From Clostridiales bacterium (GTDB lineage Bacteria; Bacillota; Dehalobacteriia; UBA4068): a stretch of DNA of 6,668 nt. How positions within the stretch are numbered: the first letter of the stretch is position 1; every line of letters begins with the position of its first letter. The position numbers and the translations under genes are program-made. Positions 1-5,676 of this stretch are shown here, in pieces. The notes beneath the pieces were generated by a model. It was not told the origin of the DNA and did not search any database. It saw only the letters and a list, made by a program, of their open reading frames with translations. Location of the stretch: assembly GCA_009783495.1 (NCBI GenBank), contig WRDJ01000041.1, positions 1-6,668 of the forward strand. The letters are read 5' to 3'.

Positions 1-1
1 A

Positions 2-802
2 CTTTCCTTCAATAATATTATTGACCTGCACGCGGCGCTGGAGCTGGTGAAGGAATTCGACGAGCCGGCCGCCGTCATCATCAAGCACACCAACCCCTGC
101 GGCACGGCTTTGGGCTGCGATGTCGCCGACGCCTATCTGCGCGCCTATCAGGCCGACCCGGTTTCCGCTTTCGGCGGCATCGTCGGCTTGAACCGCGAGG
201 TGACGGCAGAAGCGGCCAAGGAGATGGTCAAACTCTTCCTGGAAGCCGTGATCGCGCCTTCTTATACCGCCGAGGCTTTGCAGGTTTTCGCCGCCAAGGT
301 CAATCTGCGCCTGCTGGAAACAGGCCCCTTTGAGCAAAGCCCCGGCTATTTCGACGTCAAAAAGGTCAACGGCGGCCTGCTCTTGCAGGATGTTGACGCG
401 GGCCATGTGGAGGAAGCCGATCTCAAGGTGGTGAGCAAGCGCCAGCCCACCAAGGACGAGCTGGAAGAGCTGCTTTTCTCTTGGCGCATCGTCAAGCATG
501 TCAAATCCAACGCCATCGTGGTGAGCAAAGAGCGACAGTCTCTCGGTGTGGGCGCGGGGCAGATGAACCGCGTCGGCTCGGCGCAAATCGCCTTCAACCA
601 GGCCGGGGAGAAATGCCAGGGCGCGGTGATGGCCAGCGACGCCTTCTTCCCCTTCCGTGACACCATTGACGCGGCAGCCAGGGCGGGCATCACCGCCGTC
701 ATCCAGCCGGGCGGTTCCATGAAGGACGCGGAGAGCATTCAGGCCGCCGACGAACACGGGATCGCACTGGTGTTCACCGGCATGAGGCACTTTAAGCATT
801 AA
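2..802 (+). CDS. purH: Bifunctional AICAR transformylase/IMP cyclohydrolase PurH, 3' part
   Basis: PurH makes IMP from AICAR: the C-terminal domain transfers a formyl group from 10-formyl-THF, and the N-terminal domain closes the ring. Only the last 266 residues are visible, about half of the usual length of roughly 510, so the cyclohydrolase domain lies upstream of the window. The reading frame is open from base 2 and begins with the family-typical LSFNNIID. The catalytic Lys-His motif KHTNPCG is at bases 83-103, SDAFFPFRD at 635-661 and QPGGS at 704-718. The protein ends in the characteristic [10 protein letters not shown], so the C-terminus is intact. A GTG at base 47 lies inside the conserved domain and is not a start. 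A predicted lipoprotein gene follows after 20 bases and is probably cotranscribed. The identification is firm. Confidence 0.97.
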   Translation, partial: LSFNNIIDLHAALELVKEFDEPAAVIIKHTNPCGTALGCDVADAYLRAYQADPVSAFGGIVGLNREVTAEAAKEMVKLFLEAVIAPSYTAEALQVFAAKVNLRLLETGPFEQSPGYFDVKKVNGGLLLQDVDAGHVEEADLKVVSKRQPTKDELEELLFSWRIVKHVKSNAIVVSKERQSLGVGAGQMNRVGSAQIAFNQAGEKCQGAVMASDAFFPFRDTIDAAARAGITAVIQPGGSMKDAESIQAADEHGIALVFTGMRHFKH

Positions 803-822
803 AGCGGAGGAGGAACCCTGCC

Positions 823-1176
823 GTGAAAAGACAAATCATATGCCCGGTAATAATTGTCCTTTTATTGGCCATGTCATTTGCTTTGACGGCCTGCTCGGAG
901 GTAAAACCCGACTATTCGCAGGCGGCGGGCACATATTACCAGCATGACTCCGAAGGCGCGGCCATTTCGGATAAATGGCTGCGGCTGCAAGCCGACGGCA
1001 TATGGACGCTGAACGGCGAACAGAATGAGAGCACAGGCACCTATAGAATGGACGGCGATAACATTTCCATCTTTTTGGGCGTGGTGGCCGTCATGGAAGG
1101 CGTCGTGAAAGGCGATGTGCTGGAGTTGCGTTATTGGAGCCTGTTCTGGCAAGACGTCGTGTATTATAAAGAGTAA
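823..1176 (+). CDS. Small predicted lipoprotein, cotranscribed with purH
   Basis: This 117-residue protein of unknown function starts at GTG. A strong ribosome binding site, GGAGGAGG at 806-813, lies 9 bases upstream. Residues 1-23 form a lipoprotein signal peptide: positive MKRQ, a hydrophobic stretch of about 16 residues, and a lipobox LTAC with the lipidated cysteine at residue 24. It is therefore expected to be exported and membrane-anchored. The mature part is rich in short Gly/Asp-turned strands (GTYYQHD, LRLQADGIWTL, TGTYRMDGDNISIF, VVKGDVLELRYW). This pattern resembles small lipocalin-like beta-barrel lipoproteins, but that is inference and I do not recognise a named family. Its position 20 bases after purH, before a terminator, suggests it is the last gene of the purine unit. 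No link of function to purine synthesis can be seen. Confidence 0.8.
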   Translation: MKRQIICPVIIVLLLAMSFALTACSEVKPDYSQAAGTYYQHDSEGAAISDKWLRLQADGIWTLNGEQNESTGTYRMDGDNISIFLGVVAVMEGVVKGDVLELRYWSLFWQDVVYYKE

Positions 1177-1221
1177 GTCAAGCAAGCAAAAGCGCGTGCC
1201 CTGCCCTCTGTTTAACCAACC

Positions 1222-1267
1222 CTCCATCCCCCTCCTCACCAATAGAGGGGGATGGAGTTTCTTTTTT
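1222..1267 (+). terminator. Rho-independent terminator after purH and the lipoprotein gene
   Basis: A perfect 13-bp inverted repeat (left arm CTCCATCCCCCTC at 1222-1234, right arm 1245-1257) encloses a 10-base loop and is followed by TTTCTTTTTT at 1258-1267. It lies 45 bases after the lipoprotein stop codon. The left arm has no A-run before it, so it should act only on + strand transcription. The all-pyrimidine left arm and purine right arm also look like a dispersed intergenic repeat, but a single window cannot show that. Confidence 0.88.
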
Positions 1268-1284
1268 GCGGGAATCAAAAACCG

Positions 1285-1313
1285 TTGACGGAACGCCCTG
1301 TTTATGGTAAAAT
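1285..1313 (+). promoter_or_regulatory. Sigma-A type promoter with extended -10, upstream of second lipoprotein and trmD
   Basis: The -35 box is TTGACG at 1285-1290 and the -10 box is TAAAAT at 1308-1313, separated by 17 bases. TGG at 1305-1307 provides the TGn extension of the -10. Transcription should start near 1320, giving a leader of about 80 bases before the ATG at 1402. It sits just downstream of a terminator, as expected for a new transcription unit. No other convincing promoter was seen between here and trmD. Confidence 0.7.
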
Positions 1314-1344
1314 AAAAAATAAAGGGGAGAATGCAGAATGTGAA

Positions 1345-1366
1345 GCAAACGGCGAATGCCGTTTGC
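1345..1366 (+). repeat. 9-bp hairpin in the leader of the second lipoprotein gene
   Basis: GCAAACGGC (1345-1353) and its exact reverse complement GCCGTTTGC (1358-1366) flank the tetraloop GAAT. It falls inside the predicted leader, ending 35 bases before the ATG at 1402. No T-tract follows, so it is not a terminator. It could be an mRNA structure, or a palindromic operator at about +25 to +46. The sequence does not distinguish these. Confidence 0.55.
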
Positions 1367-1401
1367 GAAATAATCAACAAGAAAGAGGGGAGGCGAGGAA
1401 G

Positions 1402-1869
1402 ATGACAACCAAAAAAATGCTTTTGCTGATTTGCTTGCTCGTTTTTTGTTTTTTCCTGTGCGCTTGCGCAAGCAAAAAAGACTGGAATGTAAGGATTGTC
1501 TCAAACGGAAAGGAATATGGGCCGCTTGAAAACTATTTATGCACATTTGACAGCCATGGTTTTATGGACGGAACTCCTTTGACCCCTCAATCCGCTGCCA
1601 TGCTCTTGACCGCCATCCCTTATGCGGACGATCTTAAAATAGTGTTTAATAAACAATCTGACACTTCAAAATCTTTAATTTCCTCCTATACTTTATATGA
1701 TGACAAATATGAACGCTTATATCAGGATCAGGAATTTTCACTTCCCGCTGATAAAAGAGAGTACATTCTGTGCGTCCAGTTAGCTTGGGTTTGGCATGAA
1801 GAAGATAGCGGTGAATATGACTATTATACAGTATTTGAATATTGGTTCAAAATAAGCAACATGAAATAG
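1402..1869 (+). CDS. AT-rich predicted lipoprotein of unknown function, upstream of trmD
   Basis: This gene encodes 155 residues that I do not assign to a family. The frame is open from 1252, but the ATG at 1402 is the likely start: GGGGAGG (1387-1393) lies 8 bases upstream, and the signal peptide begins exactly there. An ATG at 1252 lies inside the terminator and is rejected. Residues 4-21 are a basic start plus a hydrophobic core, followed by the lipobox L19-C20-A21-C22. Cys22 is the predicted lipid anchor, although Cys at the -2 position is less usual. The mature part is rich in aromatic and acidic residues (YTLYDDKYERLYQDQ, EYDYYTVFEYWFKI). Base composition drops to about 27-42% GC in lines counted by eye, well below both neighbours, which suggests foreign origin or relaxed selection. 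trmD starts 34 bases after its stop with no terminator between. Confidence 0.75.
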   Translation: MTTKKMLLLICLLVFCFFLCACASKKDWNVRIVSNGKEYGPLENYLCTFDSHGFMDGTPLTPQSAAMLLTAIPYADDLKIVFNKQSDTSKSLISSYTLYDDKYERLYQDQEFSLPADKREYILCVQLAWVWHEEDSGEYDYYTVFEYWFKISNMK

Positions 1870-1903
1870 GCGGTTCAGCGACAATTCTTTGCAGGAGAAG
1901 TTC

Positions 1904-3205
1904 ATGCGCATAGACATCCTCACCCTTTTTCCGGCCATGTTCGCACCGCTTAACGAAAGCATAGTGAAACGGGCGGCGGAAAAGGGCATAGTCAGCATCG
2001 GCATAACCAATATCCGCGATTTCGCTCCGGACAAGCATCATATCACGGACGACCGCCTCTATGGCGGCGGCGCGGGCATGGTGATGAAGCCGGAGCCGCT
2101 TTATCATGCGGTGACGGCGGCAAAAAGCGCGGAGAGGCCGCGGGTCATCTTCACCAGCCCGCAGGGCCGGCCCTTTGACCAGAAGCTGGCCGGGGAGCTG
2201 GCCAAGGAAGAGCAGCTCATCATCGTCTGCGGCCATTATGAGGGCGTGGACGAGCGCGTGATCGAGCTTATGGCCACCGACGTGGTCTCTCTCGGCGATT
2301 TTGTCTTAACCGGCGGGGAACTGCCCGCCATGTGCATCGCCGACGCGGTGACGCGCCTTTTGCCCGGCGCTTTGGGCGATGAAATGTCCAGCGCGGAAGA
2401 GAGCTTCGGCGACGGCCTGCTAGAATATCCCCACTATACCAGGCCGCCCGTTTTCATGGAAAAGGAAGTGCCGGAAGTCCTGCTTTCCGGCGATCACGCC
2501 AAAATCGGCAAATGGCGGCGGCGCATGGCGCTGGCGCGCACATACGAACGGCGGCCGGAGCTTCTGCGCCAATCCGGGCTTACTGTTGACGACCTGGCCT
2601 GCCTAGAAGAACTGCGGCGGGAAAGAGAGCAGCCCTATCAGGTTTATCTGGCGCTTTTGCATTATCCGGTCTTAAACAAAAAGGGAGAGACCGTCAACAC
2701 CTCGCTTACCAATCTCGATCTGCATGACATCGCGCGGGCAGCGGCGGTCTATGACGTCCGGCGTTTCTATCTCGTGCAGCCTCTGGAAGGGCAAAGGGAC
2801 TTGATGGAGCGGCTTCTTTCCTATTGGCGGGAGGGCTTCGGCGTCAAGTATAACCCGCAGCGCAGCGAAGCCTTGCGGCGGGCGGCCTTGGCCGGCAGTC
2901 TCGAAGAGGCGGAAGCGGAGATCACGCGGGAAAGCGGCGGCCCGCCCGTTCTCGTTGCCACCAGCGCCCGCGTCACGACCGGCTTCACCGGCTATGAGGA
3001 GATGAGCAAGATCATGCGCGAGCGCGGAGGGGCATATCTTATTCTTTTTGGCACCGGCTGGGGGCTGGCCGATGCGGTCATGCAAAAAGCCGATTACACG
3101 TTGCGTCCTGTCTATGGAAGGAGCAGCTATAACCATCTTTCGGTGCGCAGCGCCGCTTCGATCGTCCTGGACAGACTTTTAGGAGAAAAATTTTCGCCTC
3201 TTTAG
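1904..3205 (+). CDS. trmD: tRNA (guanosine(37)-N1)-methyltransferase TrmD fused to a second SPOUT methyltransferase domain
   Basis: TrmD uses S-adenosylmethionine to methylate N1 of G37 beside the tRNA anticodon, preventing +1 frameshifts. The 433-residue product has two parts. Residues 1-235 are a full TrmD: MRIDILTLFP, DDRLYGGGAGM (from 49), the knot motif CGHYEGVDERV (109-119), SLGDFVLTGGEL (129-140), R151, GLLEYPHYTRP, and GKWRRRMALARTYERRPEL. Residues 243-430 match the SAM-dependent RNA methyltransferase family RNA_Me_trans (PF09936): YLALLHYPVLNKKGE, TSLTNLDLHDIARAA, FGTGWGLA, YNHLSVRSAASIVLDRL. Usual TrmD has about 240-250 residues, so this is a genuine fusion without stop or frameshift. 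The ATG at 1904 is chosen over the in-frame TTG at 1889 because AGGAG at 1893-1897 lies 6 bases upstream. The substrate of the second domain is unknown to me. Usual neighbours rimM and rplS are absent. Confidence 0.95.
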   Translation: MRIDILTLFPAMFAPLNESIVKRAAEKGIVSIGITNIRDFAPDKHHITDDRLYGGGAGMVMKPEPLYHAVTAAKSAERPRVIFTSPQGRPFDQKLAGELAKEEQLIIVCGHYEGVDERVIELMATDVVSLGDFVLTGGELPAMCIADAVTRLLPGALGDEMSSAEESFGDGLLEYPHYTRPPVFMEKEVPEVLLSGDHAKIGKWRRRMALARTYERRPELLRQSGLTVDDLACLEELRREREQPYQVYLALLHYPVLNKKGETVNTSLTNLDLHDIARAAAVYDVRRFYLVQPLEGQRDLMERLLSYWREGFGVKYNPQRSEALRRAALAGSLEEAEAEITRESGGPPVLVATSARVTTGFTGYEEMSKIMRERGGAYLILFGTGWGLADAVMQKADYTLRPVYGRSSYNHLSVRSAASIVLDRLLGEKFSPL

Positions 3206-3253
3206 AAAAATTTTCAAAATAGTTCTTGCTTTTTTGTTTTATTATGTTATACT
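3204..3253 (+). promoter_or_regulatory. Promoter of the rimP-nusA-infB operon with UP-like element
   Basis: The -35 box is TTGCTT at 3226-3231 and the -10 box is TATACT at 3248-3253, with a 16-base spacer. TGT at 3245-3247 makes an extended -10. The AT-rich block 3204-3220 (AGAAAAATTTTCAAAAT) lies where an UP element would contact the polymerase alpha subunits and resembles its A-tract/T-tract pattern. The block overlaps the trmD stop codon. Transcription should start near 3260, giving a leader of about 69 bases before rimP. Confidence 0.75.
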
Positions 3254-3284
3254 AATAAAGTAGTTTGGATCATGTAGTGTCAGG

Positions 3285-3314
3285 AAAGTGGGTAAACGCC
3301 CACTTTTAATTTTT
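3285..3314 (+). promoter_or_regulatory. rimP leader hairpin, possible attenuator
   Basis: AAAGTGGG (3285-3292) and CCCACTTT (3299-3306) form a perfect 8-bp stem with loop TAAACG, followed by the T-rich tail TAATTTTT (3307-3314). It lies at about +26 to +47 of the predicted transcript, 15 bases before the rimP ATG. The tail is interrupted by AA, so termination would be partial at best, which suits attenuation. Regulation of nusA operons through their leader is known in enterobacteria. Applying that here is inference. Confidence 0.5.
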
Positions 3315-3328
3315 GCAGCGAGGCGGAA

Positions 3329-3850
3329 ATGAAAAACGGGCAGAAAAGCAACGACAAAAAGCATAAAATCGCGCAAACGCTCTGGGCCATGGCTGATCCC
3401 ATCGCCGCGGCCAATGCCTGCCGGGTGATCGAGACTGAGTATGTGAAGGAAGAGGGCGAATGGCGTCTGCGGGTCTATATTGACCGGGAACCGCCGGTTG
3501 ACCACAACTGTTGCGAGGCGGTGAGCGAGGCCCTTTCCGCGCTTCTGGAAGGCCGGGACGGGTTTATCCCCGACAGCTATTTTTTGGAGGTTTCCTCCCC
3601 CGGGCTGGAACGCCCGCTGCGCCTGGAAGCCGATTTCCTAAGGTTTGCCGGCCAGCGCGCCGCCGTCAAAATTCTTGCCGCATATGAGGGCAAAAAGGAA
3701 TACCGGGGCCTGCTGCGCGGCCTGGAAGACGGCAAAGTCCTCATAGAGCCGGAAGAACGCGGGAAACCGTCCGGGAGGGTCGCCGCCATCCCGCTTGAGC
3801 AGGTGGCCAAGGCCAAGTTGCTTTATGACGTCAAGGCTAGAAAAGTCTAA
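3329..3850 (+). CDS. rimP: Ribosome maturation factor RimP
   Basis: RimP binds the pre-30S particle in the cytoplasm and helps assembly of the 30S head, acting with S12 and other proteins. The 173-residue product shows the two-domain RimP layout. The N-terminal domain contains RLRVYIDREPP and the signature YFLEVSSPGLERPL at residues 84-97. A C-terminal SH3-like domain follows from about residue 98 (YRGLLRGLEDGKVLIEPEE, then IPLEQVAKAKLLYDV). The start ATG at 3329 has GAGGCGG at 3320-3326. The first 14 residues (MKNGQKSNDKKHKI) form a polar, Lys-rich tail before the domain proper and are probably disordered. It is the first gene of the operon: nusA starts 23 bases after its stop. Length is slightly above the usual 150-160. 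Confidence 0.95.
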   Translation: MKNGQKSNDKKHKIAQTLWAMADPIAAANACRVIETEYVKEEGEWRLRVYIDREPPVDHNCCEAVSEALSALLEGRDGFIPDSYFLEVSSPGLERPLRLEADFLRFAGQRAAVKILAAYEGKKEYRGLLRGLEDGKVLIEPEERGKPSGRVAAIPLEQVAKAKLLYDVKARKV

Positions 3851-3873
3851 ATTACCCAAAGGAGTGAGTTGAG

Positions 3874-4989
3874 TTGAACACAGAGTTTATCGCCGCGCTG
3901 AAAGACTTGGAAAAAGAAAGAGGAATAAGCATGGATCTGCTGGTCGAAGCCATCGAGCAGGCCCTTATTTCTGCATATAAAAAGAATTTCGGTTCTTCGC
4001 AAAACGTGCGCGCCGAGATTGAACGCCATAGCGGGGACATCCATATCTATTTCCAAAAAGATGTGGTTGAGGCGGTGGAAGACCCGCGTATTGAGATTTC
4101 CCTGGAAGAGGCGCAGACGCACGACCCGGATTTTGAGATCGGCGACGTCTTTGAATCCGAGGTGACGCCGCGTTCCTTCGGGCGCATCGCCGCGCAGACC
4201 GCCAAGCACGTGGTGGTGCAGCGCATCCGCGAGGCTGAGCGCAATATGGTATTCGACCAGTTCAGCGGCAAGAAGGACGATATGGTGACGGCGACGGTTT
4301 TACGCCAGGAAAACAAGAACGTCTATGTTGATCTGGGTAAGGCCGAAGCCCTTCTGGTGGTGCAGGAGCAACTGCCCCGCGAACGCTATGCCCCGGGAGA
4401 CCGCATGAAGTTTTATGTAATGGAAGTCAAGAAAACCACCAAAGGGCCACAGATCATGCTTTCGCGCACCCATCCGGGGCTGGTCAAACGTCTTTTTGAG
4501 AGCGAGGTGCCGGAGATACATGACGGCACCGTCGAGATCAAATCCATCGTCAGGGAGCCCGGAGTGCGCACCAAACTCGCCGTTTACAGCAAGAACGAAA
4601 ACGTGGATTCCGTGGGCTCCTGCGTGGGCGCCAAGGGCATGCGTGTGCAAAGCGTGGTCAACGAGCTGGGCGGGGAAAAGATCGAGGTCATTGAATGGTC
4701 TGAAAACCCGGCCGTTTATATCAGCAACGCGCTATCCCCCGCCAAGGTCATTTCGGTGCGCGTGAACGAGGAAGAAAAGGCCTCTCAGGTGATCGTGCCG
4801 GATTATCAGCTTTCCCTGGCCATCGGCAAGGAAGGGCAGAACGCTCGCTTGGCCGCCCGTCTTACCGGCTGGAAAATTGACATCAAGAGCGATGCTCAGC
4901 TCGCAGCCGCCGCGCGCAATAATAAAGAAGGCGAATACGTGGAAAAAGAGGAAAACGGGGCATATGATGAATATCAGGCGGCGGAGTGA
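3874..4989 (+). CDS. nusA: Transcription termination/antitermination factor NusA
   Basis: NusA binds RNA polymerase and nascent RNA and controls pausing, intrinsic termination and antitermination. The 371-residue product has an N-terminal polymerase-binding domain (residues 1 to about 128) and an S1 domain (about 135-200, VTATVLRQENKNVYVDLGKAEA). Two KH domains follow, with GxxG loops at G252-A-K-G255 and G318-K-E-G321, the latter within LAIGKEGQNARLAARLTGW. It ends in a short acidic tail from about 346 (VEKEENGAYDEYQAAE). It lacks the C-terminal acidic repeats of proteobacterial NusA, which fits Firmicutes. The start is TTG at 3874, with AAAGGAG at 3858-3864 placed 9 bases upstream. No in-frame ATG gives the full N-terminus. 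rnpM follows after 27 bases. Confidence 0.97.
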   Translation: MNTEFIAALKDLEKERGISMDLLVEAIEQALISAYKKNFGSSQNVRAEIERHSGDIHIYFQKDVVEAVEDPRIEISLEEAQTHDPDFEIGDVFESEVTPRSFGRIAAQTAKHVVVQRIREAERNMVFDQFSGKKDDMVTATVLRQENKNVYVDLGKAEALLVVQEQLPRERYAPGDRMKFYVMEVKKTTKGPQIMLSRTHPGLVKRLFESEVPEIHDGTVEIKSIVREPGVRTKLAVYSKNENVDSVGSCVGAKGMRVQSVVNELGGEKIEVIEWSENPAVYISNALSPAKVISVRVNEEEKASQVIVPDYQLSLAIGKEGQNARLAARLTGWKIDIKSDAQLAAAARNNKEGEYVEKEENGAYDEYQAAE

Positions 4990-5016
4990 CAAGTGTGGTT
5001 TTTAGGGGGATATAAG

Positions 5017-5277
5017 ATGAAGTCTATTCCGCAAAGAATGTGCGTGGGCTGCCGTGAAATGAAGGAAAAAAGGCATTTGATGCGCGTGCTGCGCACCCCT
5101 GAAGGGGAAATTTTGCTGGACGCGACGGGCAAAAAGTCGGGCCGCGGCGCCTATCTTTGCCCGCAAGAAGAGTGTCTGCGCAAAGCCATGAAATCTAAAA
5201 GCCTGGAACGCGCCCTGAAAAGCAAAATCTCGGAAGAGATTTTCGCCGCCATAAAAATGCAGCTGCCCGGGACATGA
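5017..5277 (+). CDS. rnpM: YlxR-family RNA-binding protein, RNase P modulator RnpM
   Basis: This 86-residue basic protein belongs to the YlxR family (DUF448). The Bacillus subtilis member has been named RnpM for its effect on RNase P, and assigning that activity here is by family. The N-terminal motif RMCVGCREMKEKRHLMRVLR (residues 7-26) and the signature GRGAYLC at 42-48 are both present. Four cysteines are arranged as CxxC (9, 12) and CxxxxC (48, 53), which could suggest metal binding, though I cannot show it. The frame is open from GTG 4993, but the ATG at 5017 is preferred. AGGGGGA at 5004-5010 lies 6 bases upstream, and homology begins at MKSIPQRMC. It sits between nusA and ylxQ, its standard place. 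Confidence 0.92.
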   Translation: MKSIPQRMCVGCREMKEKRHLMRVLRTPEGEILLDATGKKSGRGAYLCPQEECLRKAMKSKSLERALKSKISEEIFAAIKMQLPGT

Positions 5278-5295
5278 GAAGCCAAGGAGTGGCAA

Positions 5296-5628
5296 ATGGA
5301 TGCGATCGAGAAAAAAATTGCCGGTTATGCGGGAATAGCGCAAAAAGCGGGGAAGCTGGCCGCCGGCGACAGAATGGTTTTGCAGGCCGTGAAAAGCGGC
5401 AAAGCCTTTCTGGTGATAATGGCCGTTGATATTGCGCAGTCGGCGCGGGAAGAATTGCTGCAGGCCATGGAAGGGCGCGGCATTCCGCTTTTTCGCTGGC
5501 AGGATAAGGCTTCTTTGGGGCTGATGACGGGCAAATCCCCGCGGGGCGCCCTGGCGCTGCTGGATAAGGGCTTTGCGGATGCGATAGAAGAGAGTTTTGG
5601 TAAGATCGGAGTTCCTCCCACCTCCTGA
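5296..5628 (+). CDS. ylxQ: L7Ae-family ribosomal-like protein YlxQ
   Basis: The 110-residue product belongs to the L7Ae/L30e/S12e/Gadd45 family, small RNA-binding proteins that recognise kink-turns. The fold's usual landmarks are visible: GIAQKAGKLAAGDRMVLQAVKSGKA at residues 13-37 (written as GIAQKAGKLAAGD then RMVLQAVKSGKA), the hydrophobic strand FLVIMAVDIA, and LGLMTGKSPRGALALLD. The ATG at 5296 follows AAGGAGTGG at 5284-5292, and the gene begins 18 bases after rnpM. The last residues (IGVPPTS) look unlike the family. They are encoded by a pyrimidine-rich element that also provides the stop codon, so the C-terminus may have been altered by an insertion. Its cellular RNA target is not evident. 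Confidence 0.9.
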   Translation: MDAIEKKIAGYAGIAQKAGKLAAGDRMVLQAVKSGKAFLVIMAVDIAQSAREELLQAMEGRGIPLFRWQDKASLGLMTGKSPRGALALLDKGFADAIEESFGKIGVPPTS

Positions 5629-5650
5629 CCTCCTCTCCGGGGAGGGGAAA
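5611..5650 (+). repeat. Pyrimidine/purine-rich element with imperfect hairpin overlapping the ylxQ stop
   Basis: Bases 5611-5638 are almost all pyrimidine apart from a few purines (TTCCTCCCACCTCC, then CTCCTCTCC), and bases 5639-5650 are all purine (GGGGAGGGGAAA). Bases 5630-5636 pair with 5641-5647 through CCGG, with two G-T wobbles. No T-tract follows, so it is unlikely to terminate transcription of infB. It resembles a dispersed small intergenic repeat, like the stem at 1222-1257, but copies elsewhere cannot be checked here. Confidence 0.35.
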
Positions 5651-5676
5651 ATATTGAGCAGGGGAAAGAGCTTGAT

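Noticed and set aside
874..1380. Minus-strand frame overlapping the first lipoprotein and the terminator
   Set aside because: It crosses the terminator stem, has no recognisable domain, and lies opposite a gene with a clear signal peptide and ribosome binding site.
1252..1401. Extended N-terminus for the second lipoprotein starting at ATG 1252
   Set aside because: It would start inside the terminator stem and bury the signal peptide about 50 residues in. ATG 1402 has the ribosome binding site and signal peptide.
1547..1575. TTGACA inside the second lipoprotein gene as a trmD promoter -35 box
   Set aside because: No -10-like sequence lies 16-18 bases downstream.
1889..1903. TTG 1889 as trmD start
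   Set aside because: It lies just before the AGGAG that serves ATG 1904, and TrmD homology starts at MRIDILTLFP.
4993..5016. GTG 4993 as rnpM start
   Set aside because: The ribosome binding site at 5004-5010 lies downstream of it, and the added residues are not part of the family.
5630..5647. Terminator between ylxQ and infB
   Set aside because: The stem is short with two wobbles and is followed by AAAATATTG rather than a T-tract. Operon continuity to infB is expected.
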